A stretch of DNA of 54,868 nucleotides from Oscillospiraceae bacterium (GCA_017465745.1 JAFTVM010000073.1:1-54868), one strand, 5' to 3'. Shown: positions 33,847 to 41,803, counted from the stretch's first letter. Notes: generated from the sequence alone by a model not told the origin. Made by a program: numbers and translations.

Positions 33847-34227
33847 ATGCCATCTACGGGATACATACGTATTCGCGCGTTTCAGAGCCGGGCGGAGCTG
33901 CCCCTGAAGGATGTGGCGGTCTCCGTCACTGCCACCGACGGGACCGCCATCGCATTGCTGTTAACGGACCGCAGCGGCCTGGCCGGGCCTGTGGAGATCC
34001 CGGTGCCGGATATCGAAGCCGGCCAAACACCGGACACCGGAGAGATCCCCTTCACCCTGGTGAATATCTATGCCCGGCTGAAGGGCTTCGAGCAGATTGA
34101 AAATGAGGACGTCCAGGTCTTTCCGGATACCACCACAGTGCAGAATCTGGAGCTGATCCCCCTGTCCGAAATGCCCGGAGAATTTGACAAACGGGAGCTG
34201 TTCATCACCCCCGCCCAGAACCTGTAG
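33847..34227 (+). CDS. SleC N-terminal (pre/pro-peptide-like) domain encoded as a separate protein
   Basis: This 126-residue protein has no signal peptide. Its sequence layout, GYIRIRAFQSRAELPLKDVA through FTLVNIYARLKGFEQIEN to LELIPLSEMP, matches as I recall the N-terminal beta-sandwich region of clostridial SleC. There it forms the pre/pro part removed by Csp proteases on germination. Here it ends with its own stop codon and the catalytic part starts 11 bases later in a new gene. The ATG follows AAAGGAG. The split is the odd feature; the homology call is from memory and should be checked. Confidence 0.75.
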   Translation: MPSTGYIRIRAFQSRAELPLKDVAVSVTATDGTAIALLLTDRSGLAGPVEIPVPDIEAGQTPDTGEIPFTLVNIYARLKGFEQIENEDVQVFPDTTTVQNLELIPLSEMPGEFDKRELFITPAQNL

Positions 34228-34237
34228 GAGGACCGCC

Positions 34238-35446
34238 ATGCCGACAGTCATTCCATTCGTACCCCAGCAGATCACCGTCCATCTGGGCAGCCCCAGTTCC
34301 AGCGCCGCCAATGTAACAGTCCCCTTTATCGACTATGTGAAAAATGTCGCCTCCAGCGAGATCTATCCCACCTGGGATGACGACGCCCTCCGGGCGAATA
34401 TCCTGGCCATCGTCTCCTTCGCCCTGAACCGGGTGTATACGGAGTTCTACCGCAGCCGGGGCTATGATTTCGACATCACCAATTCCACAGCCTATGACCA
34501 GTATTATGTCAATGGCCGCAGCATCTTCGAGAATGTGGGCCGGATCGTGGATGAATTCTTCAATGACTACCTCCGCCGTCCCGGCTTTGTGGAGCCTCTG
34601 GCTGCCAAATTCTGCAACGGCACCACCGTCACCTGCGAGGGACTGAGCCAATGGGGCAGCCAGAATCTTGCACAGCAGGGATATGATTATGTGCAGATCC
34701 TCCGAAGCTATTACGGCAATGTGGAAATCGTACCCAATGCCCCCATCCGGGGTTACACCACCTCCTACCCCGGCAGCCCCCTGCGCCGGGGCAGCACCGG
34801 CCCCAATGTGGTGGTGATCCAGACGGAGCTGAACCGGATCTCCCAGAATTATCCCGCCATTCCGAAGCTTGCCAATGTGGACGGCATCTTCGGCAGCCGG
34901 ACAGAGGCGTCGGTACGGAAATTCCAGGAGATCTTCGGACTAAGCCCTGACGGCATCGTGGGGCCGGGAACCTGGTATGAGCTGATCCGGGTCTACGTGG
35001 CTGTGACACGCCTGGCCGAGCTCCGCAGCCAGGGGCAGCAGTTCTACGCCAACTCCTGGAACCTGAATCCCGGCATCTATCCCGGCCAGTCCGGGGACCG
35101 GGTACGGCACCTGCAGTATATGCTCAGCGTCCTTTCCGAGTTTATCCCTGAGATCCCGCCACTGGCCGTGGACGGTATCTACGGCCCCAAAACAGAGGAC
35201 GCCGTCCGTGCCGCCCAGCGGTGGTTCGAGCTGCCTGTCACAGGGACGGTGGATGAAGAGACCTGGGATGAAATATACGACCAGTTCTCCGGCATCGAAA
35301 ACGCCGCCCTGCGCAGCAGTGAAACTTTCCCTCCCGGGCAGTCCGGACGGAACCGCTACGCCGCGACGACCACGCTGACCCAGTTTCCCGGCCGGGATCT
35401 GCGCAGCGGCAGTCAGGATCCCGTCAAACAGGAGGTGGTACGATGA
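34238..35446 (+). CDS. sleC: SleC-type spore cortex-lytic enzyme, catalytic and peptidoglycan-binding part
   Basis: This 402-residue protein has a N-terminal SpoIID-like lytic transglycosylase region (FIDYVKNVASSEIYPTWDDD, ALNRVYTEFYRSRGYDF, STAYDQYYVNGRSIF, LSQWGSQNLAQQGYDYVQIL) as in SleC of Clostridioides and Clostridium perfringens. Two peptidoglycan-binding type-1 repeats follow (about residues 190-265, with DGIFGSRTEASVRKFQEIFG; and 285-350, with DGIYGPKTEDAVRAAQRWF). SleC degrades spore cortex during germination. The ATG has TAGGAGG. The last four bases overlap the next gene. Confidence 0.88.
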   Translation: MPTVIPFVPQQITVHLGSPSSSAANVTVPFIDYVKNVASSEIYPTWDDDALRANILAIVSFALNRVYTEFYRSRGYDFDITNSTAYDQYYVNGRSIFENVGRIVDEFFNDYLRRPGFVEPLAAKFCNGTTVTCEGLSQWGSQNLAQQGYDYVQILRSYYGNVEIVPNAPIRGYTTSYPGSPLRRGSTGPNVVVIQTELNRISQNYPAIPKLANVDGIFGSRTEASVRKFQEIFGLSPDGIVGPGTWYELIRVYVAVTRLAELRSQGQQFYANSWNLNPGIYPGQSGDRVRHLQYMLSVLSEFIPEIPPLAVDGIYGPKTEDAVRAAQRWFELPVTGTVDEETWDEIYDQFSGIENAALRSSETFPPGQSGRNRYAATTTLTQFPGRDLRSGSQDPVKQEVVR

Positions 35447-35964
35447 GACCTGAGGAAACCTTTGTCGCCCAGCCGGTGCGCAGCCTGCAGCAGATGCTTC
35501 GTACCCTGCACGAGCAGGACAGCAGCCATCTGCAGCTGATCCCCGACGGCATCTATGGACGGAAAACGCTGGAAGCTGTATCCGTATTCCAGCGGCTCCA
35601 CGGCCTGCCCGTCACCGGCGTCACCGACCAGGCCACCTGGGAGGCCATCGCAGCGGCCCATGAACCGGCGCTGGTGGAAACAGACCACGCCCAGCCTGTG
35701 GAGATCATCCTCAATACCAATCAGCGTCTGCGCCGGGGGGAAAGCAGCCCCTATCTCTTCGTCGCCCAATCCATGCTGCTTGTTCTGGCACAGGAATATG
35801 CCAGCGTCACCGAACCCACCCACAGCGGGATCCTGGACGAGGCCACCGCCCAGTCTGTTGCCTCCTTCCAGGCGCTGGCGGGTCTGCCCCAGACCGGTGA
35901 GGTGGATAAAATAACCTGGAAGTACCTGGCGCTTCATTTCCCCCTGGCTGCCAATAAAAATTAA
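35443..35964 (+). CDS. Peptidoglycan-binding (PG_binding_1) protein
   Basis: This 173-residue protein has two peptidoglycan-binding repeats, one with DGIYGRKTLEAVSVFQRLHG (about 36-60) and one with HSGILDEATAQSVASFQALA (about 127-150). It has no catalytic domain or signal peptide. The ATG overlaps the end of the sleC-like gene, so it is made together with that enzyme. It may help dock the lytic enzyme onto cortex; this is inferred from context. Confidence 0.88.
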   Translation: MRPEETFVAQPVRSLQQMLRTLHEQDSSHLQLIPDGIYGRKTLEAVSVFQRLHGLPVTGVTDQATWEAIAAAHEPALVETDHAQPVEIILNTNQRLRRGESSPYLFVAQSMLLVLAQEYASVTEPTHSGILDEATAQSVASFQALAGLPQTGEVDKITWKYLALHFPLAANKN

Positions 35965-36001
35965 GAATCAGTAAATTTTTATCAACTGTTACAAAAAGCC
36001 C

Positions 36002-36030
36002 TTGATTCACTCGAATAAAAGGAATATAAT
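36002..36030 (+). promoter_or_regulatory. Promoter of pgsA
   Basis: TTGATT at 36002-36007, 17 bases, TATAAT at 36025-36030. Confidence 0.75.
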
Positions 36031-36072
36031 GTAGGGTAATGTTTTACGAAAGTTTTCCACGGAGGCATGTCC

Positions 36073-36657
36073 ATGTTCATCAAAGACTGGAAGAAAGAAG
36101 TTTTCACCATCCCCAATATCCTCAGCGTATTCCGCATTCTGCTGATTCCGGTGTATGTGGTCATCTACCTCAACGCCCGGGATCTGACCGACTACCGCCT
36201 GGCGGCCTTTATTCTGGCTGTTTCCTGCCTGACGGATGCCATCGACGGCTTCATTGCCCGGCGGTTCGACATGATCTCCAATCTGGGCAAATTCCTGGAT
36301 CCCCTGGCCGATAAGCTGACCCAGCTGGCACTGACCATCTGCCTGTCCATTCGGTATGAAGTGCTCCGCCCGGTGCTGGTACTGTTCCTGATCAAGGAAT
36401 TTTTCCAGCTCTTTGCAACGATTTTCTATTTCCGCAGGGGGAAGATGCTGGGCGGCGCCCTGATCGCCGGCAAGATCTGCACCACCGTTTTGTTCGTCAG
36501 TCTGATCGTCATGGTGCTGCTGCCCGGTATGGACCCCCAGGTGGTCCGCATAATCGCCATGATCGATTTCGTTTTTCTGGTCAATTCCTTTGTATGTTAT
36601 GTCCTCGCCTTCTTCGGCAAGCGCAAGGGCAGTCATCTGCAGGATGTGGAGCAATAA
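36073..36657 (+). CDS. pgsA: CDP-alcohol phosphatidyltransferase (phosphatidylglycerophosphate synthase)
   Basis: This 194-residue integral membrane enzyme for phosphatidylglycerol synthesis has the complete CDP-alcohol signature DAIDGFIARR...GKFLDPLADK. There are four to five hydrophobic helices. The ATG at 36073 is seven bases from GGAGG; the ATG at 36067 lies directly next to the ribosome binding site and is unlikely. The gene is monocistronic with a promoter and terminator. Confidence 0.95.
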   Translation: MFIKDWKKEVFTIPNILSVFRILLIPVYVVIYLNARDLTDYRLAAFILAVSCLTDAIDGFIARRFDMISNLGKFLDPLADKLTQLALTICLSIRYEVLRPVLVLFLIKEFFQLFATIFYFRRGKMLGGALIAGKICTTVLFVSLIVMVLLPGMDPQVVRIIAMIDFVFLVNSFVCYVLAFFGKRKGSHLQDVEQ

Positions 36658-36662
36658 ACATT

Positions 36663-36693
36663 AAAAGCAGCCCGGATTCCGGGCTGCTTTTCC
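36663..36693. terminator. Bidirectional terminator
   Basis: A perfect 13-base stem AAAAGCAGCCCGG with an ATT loop ends pgsA on the plus strand. It can also end the small minus-strand transcript proposed at 36710-36810. Confidence 0.9.
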
Positions 36694-36709
36694 ATTTTCT
36701 TCCGTATGC

Positions 36710-36772
36710 TTACCACAGGCCCGGTCTGTCACGAGGCCGCCGTCGGGTCATCCGCAGATATTTCCACGGCAT
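36710..36772 (-). CDS. Possible 20-residue arginine-rich peptide
   Basis: Between pgsA and the deacetylase the minus strand holds an extended -10 (TGGTATGAT, -10 at 36805-36810), a ribosome binding site (GGTGGAG near 36779-36785), ATG at 36772, a 20-codon frame and TAA at 36710, followed by a bidirectional terminator. The peptide begins MPWKYLRM, has a TRRRPRDRP core and ends in LW. All parts of a minimal gene are in the right order, but so short a frame can arise by chance, and the -35 is poor. It could equally be a small RNA. Confidence 0.3.
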   Translation of the reverse strand: MPWKYLRMTRRRPRDRPGLW

Positions 36773-36804
36773 CGGCTTTCTCCACCGTCCTGCTCTGTGA
36801 CTAC

Positions 36805-36810
36805 ATCATA
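36805..36810 (-). promoter_or_regulatory. Extended -10 for the putative small gene
   Basis: TGG-TATGAT on the minus strand. The -35 at the 17-base distance (36828-36833, ATGATT) is weak. Confidence 0.35.
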
Positions 36811-36950
36811 CCATACCGCCCCCGGCGAATCATGAAGAAATCATAAACACATTGAAAAAAGAATGTGGACATGGGATTTTTATCCGAAGGGGATAATCAG
36901 ATTTCAGGGAATATTAAATTATCTTAAAACTCTTCCATTCGACAAAAAAC

Positions 36951-36960
36951 GTGCTATAAT
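36951..36960 (+). promoter_or_regulatory. Extended -10 promoter of the deacetylase gene
   Basis: TGC-TATAAT (TATAAT at 36955-36960) lies about 50 bases before the start. No clear -35 is seen. The rest of the 354-base gap 36658-37011 holds a terminator, the putative small minus-strand gene and AT-rich DNA without other signals. Confidence 0.55.
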
Positions 36961-37011
36961 AAGTTAACATAAACGGAGTTTATGAGAGGGCGCTCCGAAG
37001 GAGATGAGAAT

Positions 37012-38562
37012 ATGAGAAAGAAAGAGAAGAAGATTTGGGGAATGCCGCAGCTGATCCTGGCAACGGTGATCCTGCTGGCTGCCGTTGCGGCACTGACCAT
37101 GTCGATCCTGTGGCAGATCAATGAATTCTCCCTGAAGCTGACCATGAGGGGAGAGAAGGAGATCACCATCGAATACGGCGGAACCTATGAAGAAGCGGGT
37201 GCCGAAGCCGTATTCCGCGGAACCGTCTTTAATCAGGATCCGGAGAACATCGAAGTGACATGGGAAGGACAGGTGGATCCCTCCACCGTGGGCACCTACC
37301 ACATCGATTACAGCGTCAAGCACACCATCAATTACGCCTTCGGCCAGGTGGTCCTGACTGACTACGCCCGCCGCACCGTGCATATCATCGATACCGTGGC
37401 GCCGGAGATCACCCTGGTTGCCGATCCGGACGTCTTCACCATCCCCGGCGAGATCTACCAGGAAGAGGGCTTCACCGCCACCGACAACTATGACGGCGAT
37501 ATCACGGACCGGGTGGTACGCACGGAAACCGAAGAGGCCGTTACCTACACCGTTACGGACAGTTCCGGCAATTCCTGCCAGGTGGAGCGGATTATCGTTT
37601 ACCACGATCCCATTCCCCCGGAACTGACCCTGAAGGGCAATGCCTCCATCACGCTGGAGGTTGGCCAGGTCTATCAGGAACCCGGCTACACCGCCACGGA
37701 CAACTGCGACGGCGATATCACCGACCGTGTCACCGTCACCGGCACCGTGAACACTGAAAAAGCCGGCACCTATACCCTGGAGTACACCGTTGTGGACAGC
37801 TACGAAAATTCCGCCTCCGCCAAGCGTACCGTCAATGTCATCAAGCCTGAGCCGGAACCCCTGACCGAGACCAAGGCTCCCACCGATCCCACCCGGCCTA
37901 CGGAACCCAAGGACGATGACGGCCGTGTGGATCCTGCCAACCCTGTGGGGGGCGTCATCTACCTGACCTTTGATGACGGCCCCGGGGGCTACACCGGTAA
38001 GCTGCTGGATATCCTGGCAAAGTACAATGTCAAGGCCAGTTTCTTCGTGGTCAACACCGGCAATTACAGTGCCCTGACCCGGATGGCCAACGAAGGCCAT
38101 ACCGTTGCCATCCATACAGCTACCCACGATTTCCACGAGATCTACGCCAGTGAGGAAGCCTTCTTCGCCGATCTGGAGAAGATGCAGTCCATCATCCAGA
38201 CCCACACCGGCATCAAGCCCATGCTGATGCGGTTCCCCGGCGGCAGCTCCAACACCATCAGCCGCTTCAACCCCGGCATCATGACCCGGCTGACGAAGCT
38301 GGTGGAAGAGAAGGGCTACACCTATTTCGACTGGAATGTGGATTCCAACGACGCTGGCGGCACCAAGACCTCAACGGGCGTTTACAACAATGTGGTCAGT
38401 GCCGTGGCAAATCGAAAGACCTCTGTGGTCCTGATGCACGACATCAAGGGCTATACCGTCAACGCCATCGAGGACATCATCATCTGGGGACTGGAAAATG
38501 GCTATACCTTCAAGCCCCTCACCGCCGACAGCCCCACCTGTCACCACGGCATCAACAACTAA
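37012..38562 (+). CDS. Membrane-anchored polysaccharide deacetylase with Ig-like domains
   Basis: This 516-residue protein has an N-terminal anchor (LILATVILLAAVAALTMSIL), three Ig-like/DUF5011-type repeats (each with a YxExGxxAxDxxDGDIT pattern, about residues 40-280) and a Pro/Thr-rich linker. The C-terminal NodB deacetylase has TFDDGP with the metal Asp, HTATHDF, RFPGGSSN, FDWNVDSND and VVLMHD. It probably removes acetyl groups from peptidoglycan or another wall glycan outside the cell. The ATG at 37012 has GGAGATG upstream; the frame to 36982 adds no sensible sequence. Confidence 0.94.
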   Translation: MRKKEKKIWGMPQLILATVILLAAVAALTMSILWQINEFSLKLTMRGEKEITIEYGGTYEEAGAEAVFRGTVFNQDPENIEVTWEGQVDPSTVGTYHIDYSVKHTINYAFGQVVLTDYARRTVHIIDTVAPEITLVADPDVFTIPGEIYQEEGFTATDNYDGDITDRVVRTETEEAVTYTVTDSSGNSCQVERIIVYHDPIPPELTLKGNASITLEVGQVYQEPGYTATDNCDGDITDRVTVTGTVNTEKAGTYTLEYTVVDSYENSASAKRTVNVIKPEPEPLTETKAPTDPTRPTEPKDDDGRVDPANPVGGVIYLTFDDGPGGYTGKLLDILAKYNVKASFFVVNTGNYSALTRMANEGHTVAIHTATHDFHEIYASEEAFFADLEKMQSIIQTHTGIKPMLMRFPGGSSNTISRFNPGIMTRLTKLVEEKGYTYFDWNVDSNDAGGTKTSTGVYNNVVSAVANRKTSVVLMHDIKGYTVNAIEDIIIWGLENGYTFKPLTADSPTCHHGINN

Positions 38563-38566
38563 CGGC

Positions 38567-38600
38567 AAAAAGGAGTAACCCGGATGGGTTACTCCTTTTT
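38567..38600. terminator. Bidirectional terminator
   Basis: A 15-base stem (AAAAAGGAGTAACCC) with a GGAT loop overlaps the stop codon of the convergent PfkB gene. Confidence 0.9.
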
Positions 38601-39486
38601 ACTGCATATAGGCTTCTACCACCGCTTCCGTGATGAAGCCCCGGCTGGCGCCGCTTTCGCGGATCTTGGCGGCGGCAAAGACCACCGCCCGGCGGAGAGC
38701 ATCCAGGGGCTGATACCCCCTGGCTGTATAGTGAACAAAGGAACTGAACAGGGCGTCTCCGGCGCCGACGGTGTTGACCACATCGCCCACATGGGCCGCA
38801 GGTACTTCATAGATGCGGTTTTTGGCACGGTCGTACATGGCTGCGCCCCGGCTGCCCCTGCCCAGAACAATGATCCCGGCATTGCAGGTATGTACCAGCT
38901 CCCACAGGAAATCGTGATACTCTTCTCCGATGCCCTCATCGCTGAGGAAGAGGATGTCTGCGTTTTCAATGAATTCCCGGTTGTATTCATCCCAGATATC
39001 CCGCAGCACATGAACATCCGTAGCGATGGTCTTCCCCATCTCCTTGGCCATGCGCAGCAGGGGCCGGTTAAAATTGATATTGCATGCCACCACCAGGTCG
39101 GCGCTGCGAACCGTCTCCTCCGGGAATACGCGGGTGGTTTCCTGGATATCCTTCAGATCGCAGTAGATCTGGCGCTTTCCCGTGTCATCGTAGAGCACCA
39201 CGGATGCGGGCGTCTCCCGCAGACAGGGCAGCAGATGACTGGCGTCGATTCCGGCATTGCGCAGTTCATCCCGGATATAGGCGGCCGGAAAATCCTGCCC
39301 CGTCATGGACAGCAGGCTCACGTCATCGCCCAGGTTCTTCATAGCCAGGGCAATATTCCAGGCAACGCCGGATACTGCCGTCTTCACGCCGAAAAAAGGA
39401 TAGTCGATGGGATAGTATTCCACCGGAAACTGCCGTACCCGGACAGTGGTCTCGGTATTCACCAGGCCGGAAATCAGAACATTCAT
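38599..39486 (-). CDS. PfkB family carbohydrate kinase
   Basis: This 295-residue ribokinase-fold sugar or nucleoside kinase has the N-terminal sugar region (SGLVNTETTV then VKTAVSGVAWNIA) and the C-terminal PfkB signature VGDVVNTVGAGDALFSSFVH with the catalytic Asp and anion hole. The start at 39486 follows TCAGGAGG; the frame to 39834 is antisense to the next gene region. The substrate is unknown, and no sugar transporter is adjacent. Confidence 0.93.
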   Translation of the reverse strand: MNVLISGLVNTETTVRVRQFPVEYYPIDYPFFGVKTAVSGVAWNIALAMKNLGDDVSLLSMTGQDFPAAYIRDELRNAGIDASHLLPCLRETPASVVLYDDTGKRQIYCDLKDIQETTRVFPEETVRSADLVVACNINFNRPLLRMAKEMGKTIATDVHVLRDIWDEYNREFIENADILFLSDEGIGEEYHDFLWELVHTCNAGIIVLGRGSRGAAMYDRAKNRIYEVPAAHVGDVVNTVGAGDALFSSFVHYTARGYQPLDALRRAVVFAAAKIRESGASRGFITEAVVEAYMQ

Positions 39487-39501
39487 AGTAACCTCCTGAA
39501 A

Positions 39502-39534
39502 AAACTGACGGAAGAGTACTCCCTCTTCCGTCAG
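39502..39534 (-). terminator. Terminator after the Ala-rich membrane protein gene
   Basis: A perfect 12-base stem CTGACGGAAGAG with a 6-base loop gives TTTTTTC on the minus strand. Confidence 0.85.
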
Positions 39535-39539
39535 AAATG

Positions 39540-40388
39540 TTATGCATAGTAATTGAGGATCCAGATCAGCCAGGGCAGTACCAGTGTAAAAATACTGATG
39601 ACCCAGGGCAGGATAGGCTTCTTGGAGCAGAACATCAGCAGCAGACAGAATGCCGTGATGCCCAGAGGCCAGTAGACAGCCTCTTCCCGGGTGATCATCC
39701 GGGCGAATTCGCCGGTGGACTGGATATCCAGGCCAACTTTCTCGGGCAGACGCTCCATATTCTCCATGGCAAACTTGACCGCAGCCCAGATAACGGGCGC
39801 AGCCAGAAAGATCTTCCGCAGCTTCCACAGCCACTTGATCACAAATTTGACGCCCCGGCCGATGGCAGCCAGGATCACCAAAGCTTTGCGCAGATAGGGA
39901 TTGCCGGTCTCAGCAGGAGCTGCAGCAGACTGCTCGGACACAGCTGCTTCCACAGCAGTCTTTTCCGCTGCGGGAAGCACCGCTCCCACAGGCGCGGTTT
40001 CAGGCTTTCCGTCTGCCGCAGGCAGCGCCTTAGGCTCCGCAGCAGCCGGCAGGGCTTCAGCAGTTTCAGCAGCGCCGCCGCGCTTCAGGCGGGCGACAGC
40101 GGTCCGGCACCAGTCTCTGATCCGTCCGGGAACGGGACGCAGCTTTTCTGCCAGCGCCGCCAGCCAGACCATCAGTGCCTTCCAGGCCGCCTTGCCCTTC
40201 ACACGCAGCTGCGCCGTGGCTTTGACCAGCCAGTCCTTCGCTTTCAGCAGCCAGGCTGCCAGCTTCTGCAGCAGCACCTTGCCGTTCACCTTCACATATT
40301 CCAGAATCTTTCCGCAGGCGGCCAGAAATACAGCCCAGTACTGCAGCAGTTTCTCCCTGATTTCCCCAAATTTGTTTTCCTGGTTCAT
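39540..40388 (-). CDS. Unknown Ala-rich membrane protein
   Basis: This 282-residue protein has no recognised family. The N-terminal third (about 1-110) is a run of basic, amphipathic Trp/Ala/Lys helices. The middle (about 110-165) is a disordered Ala/Pro/Glu linker. The C-terminal part has two hydrophobic segments (PLGITAFCLLLMFC and LPWVISIFTLVLPWLIWIL). The ATG at 40388 follows GGAGGTG. The gene has its own promoter (40420-40448) and terminator. Confidence 0.75.
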   Translation of the reverse strand: MNQENKFGEIREKLLQYWAVFLAACGKILEYVKVNGKVLLQKLAAWLLKAKDWLVKATAQLRVKGKAAWKALMVWLAALAEKLRPVPGRIRDWCRTAVARLKRGGAAETAEALPAAAEPKALPAADGKPETAPVGAVLPAAEKTAVEAAVSEQSAAAPAETGNPYLRKALVILAAIGRGVKFVIKWLWKLRKIFLAAPVIWAAVKFAMENMERLPEKVGLDIQSTGEFARMITREEAVYWPLGITAFCLLLMFCSKKPILPWVISIFTLVLPWLIWILNYYA

Positions 40389-40419
40389 GGTACACCTCCA
40401 TGGGGACATTATTTCGTTT

Positions 40420-40448
40420 ATTGTATCATAGTTTATGTTATCTTGCAA
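40420..40448 (-). promoter_or_regulatory. Promoter of the Ala-rich membrane protein gene
   Basis: TTGCAA (40443-40448), a 17-base spacer and TACAAT (40420-40425) on the minus strand. Confidence 0.6.
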
Positions 40449-40469
40449 GATAAAGTAAAATTTCTTAAT

Positions 40470-40489
40470 CAGTCCGTTTTATCGGACTG
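40470..40489. promoter_or_regulatory. Dyad upstream of the 47-residue gene
   Basis: CAGTCCG-N6-CGGACTG is a perfect 7-base inverted repeat 48 bases before the ATG at 40538. It has no T run, so it is more likely an operator or an mRNA 5' hairpin than a terminator. Confidence 0.45.
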
Positions 40490-40537
40490 TATCAGTGTTA
40501 TCATTCAGGTACAACAAAAACAAAGGAGGACCCCAAC

Positions 40538-40681
40538 ATGAGAAAGACCAACATCCGTCCCCTGCCCTATCCCAACGCAGCGGAGCCCCGCTACTTCCTG
40601 AATAAGTTCATTGACGGCGTTCTGGCAACGACCACCGCCGCCGGCACCTTCACCATTGTGTTCTTCCTGATGACCATGTGA
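40538..40681 (+). CDS. 47-residue small membrane protein
   Basis: A strong AAAGGAGG lies at the right distance before the ATG, then 47 codons. The peptide begins MRKTNIRPLPYPNAAEPRYF and ends with a hydrophobic helix (about 27-46, ending FTIVFFLMTM). It has a plausible single membrane span preceded by a short cytoplasmic, Pro-rich head. The TGA at 40679-40681 directly abuts the last base of the convergent phosphodiesterase gene. Codon choice matches the neighbours, supporting a real gene. Function is unknown. Confidence 0.75.
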   Translation: MRKTNIRPLPYPNAAEPRYFLNKFIDGVLATTTAAGTFTIVFFLMTM

Positions 40682-41167
40682 TCACAGATCCGGCTCACGC
40701 AGGATCCGCACCCGTTTGATCTTCCCCGCCCTGGTCTCGACGAGGCCGGCCGTGCCGCCAAAATAGCCGCAGCTGCCAGGGTTCAGCACCCACAGGCCGT
40801 CGCTCTCCTGATAACAGTTGGGTACATGGGTATGGCCGTAACATACAATATCCGCCCGGGACTGCCGTGCATCCTCCAGGAGCGCATATGTCGCCTGCTT
40901 GACTCTGTGCCGGTGGCCGTGAGTCATAAAGAGCCGCACCCCGTCCAGACGGATCACAAGCACCTCACAGGCGTCGGGCGGACAGCGGTAGCAGTCACAG
41001 TTGCCGGGCACCTGATAGAGGGGGATATCCGGAAATTCCTCCCGGAGGGCTTCCCCGTCATCATAGTGATCCCCCAGGTGGATGATGGCATCCGGCCGGA
41101 TTTTGCTGACGCAGAAATGCATAAAACGCAGTGCGCTGTGAGAATCGGATAAAACAAGGATCTTCAT
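40682..41167 (-). CDS. YfcE/MJ0936-type metallophosphodiesterase
   Basis: This 161-residue single-domain calcineurin-like phosphoesterase carries all five metal motifs: SDSHS, GDHYDD, GNCDC, THGHRH and GHTH. Size and order match YfcE/YsnB phosphodiesterases, which cleave small phosphodiesters in vitro; the natural substrate is unknown. The gene ends exactly at the stop codon of the convergent 47-residue gene. Confidence 0.95.
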   Translation of the reverse strand: MKILVLSDSHSALRFMHFCVSKIRPDAIIHLGDHYDDGEALREEFPDIPLYQVPGNCDCYRCPPDACEVLVIRLDGVRLFMTHGHRHRVKQATYALLEDARQSRADIVCYGHTHVPNCYQESDGLWVLNPGSCGYFGGTAGLVETRAGKIKRVRILREPDL

Positions 41168-41246
41168 AAGTCACCAAAGCCTCCCGCTTGCATATGATAG
41201 CATAGATACGGCTATTATAGCAGCAATTCCAACAGGAGGCAACGAA

Positions 41247-41474
41247 ATGGCTGAAAAATTCGAACAATTTTCCACCAATGACATGATGGCGCTGGCATCC
41301 AGTCCCGCCGGTCAGCAGCTGCTTTCCCTGCTGCAGCGATCCGGAGGCAACCAGCTGCAGCAGGCCATGGGCAAAGCCGCTGCCGGAGATATGAACGGCG
41401 CGAAAGCACTGCTGGCCCCCCTGCTGGCAGACCCGGACATCCAATCTCTGCTGCAGCAGCTGGGAGGACGCTGA
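41247..41474 (+). CDS. Small helical protein, first of a three-gene cluster
   Basis: This 75-residue protein is predicted helical, with LASSPAGQQLLSLLQRSGGN and a Leu/Gln-rich C-terminus (DIQSLLQQLGGR). It has no signal, membrane segment or known family. The ATG follows GGAGG. Its stop overlaps the next start as TGATG, so the cluster is co-translated. It resembles the next protein in its C-terminal helix pattern. Confidence 0.75.
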   Translation: MAEKFEQFSTNDMMALASSPAGQQLLSLLQRSGGNQLQQAMGKAAAGDMNGAKALLAPLLADPDIQSLLQQLGGR

Positions 41475-41803
41475 TGGAGGGCATGGAGGAAAAGCTGGGC
41501 GCCATTCTCGGGAATCCCCAGATGATGCAGCAGATCATGTCCATGGCCCAGACTCTGGGGGCTTCCCCACCGCCTTCCCCGCAGCCGGAGAAGTCCCCCG
41601 CCCCGGCCCTTGATCCGGCGATGCTTCAGAAAATGCTGCCGCTGATCCAGGGCAGCGGCATCGATCAAAACCAGCGCTCCCTGCTGAACGCCCTGGGGCC
41701 ATATCTGAGCCGCGACCGAATCAGCCGATTGGAAAAGGCGATGCGGGCGGCAAAGATGGCCGGAATGGTTTCACAGCTTCTGGGAGGTGGCAGTCATGTA
41801 TAA
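41474..41803 (+). CDS. Small helical Met/Gln/Pro-rich protein
   Basis: This 109-residue protein has an N-terminal Met-rich helix (NPQMMQQIMSMAQTLGA), a proline linker (PPPSPQPEKSPAPALDP) and a C-terminal helical pair. GGAGGACGCTG precedes the ATG. It overlaps the genes on both sides. No family recognised; many spore-forming clostridia have comparable short helical proteins, so a sporulation role is possible. Confidence 0.75.
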   Translation: MEGMEEKLGAILGNPQMMQQIMSMAQTLGASPPPSPQPEKSPAPALDPAMLQKMLPLIQGSGIDQNQRSLLNALGPYLSRDRISRLEKAMRAAKMAGMVSQLLGGGSHV

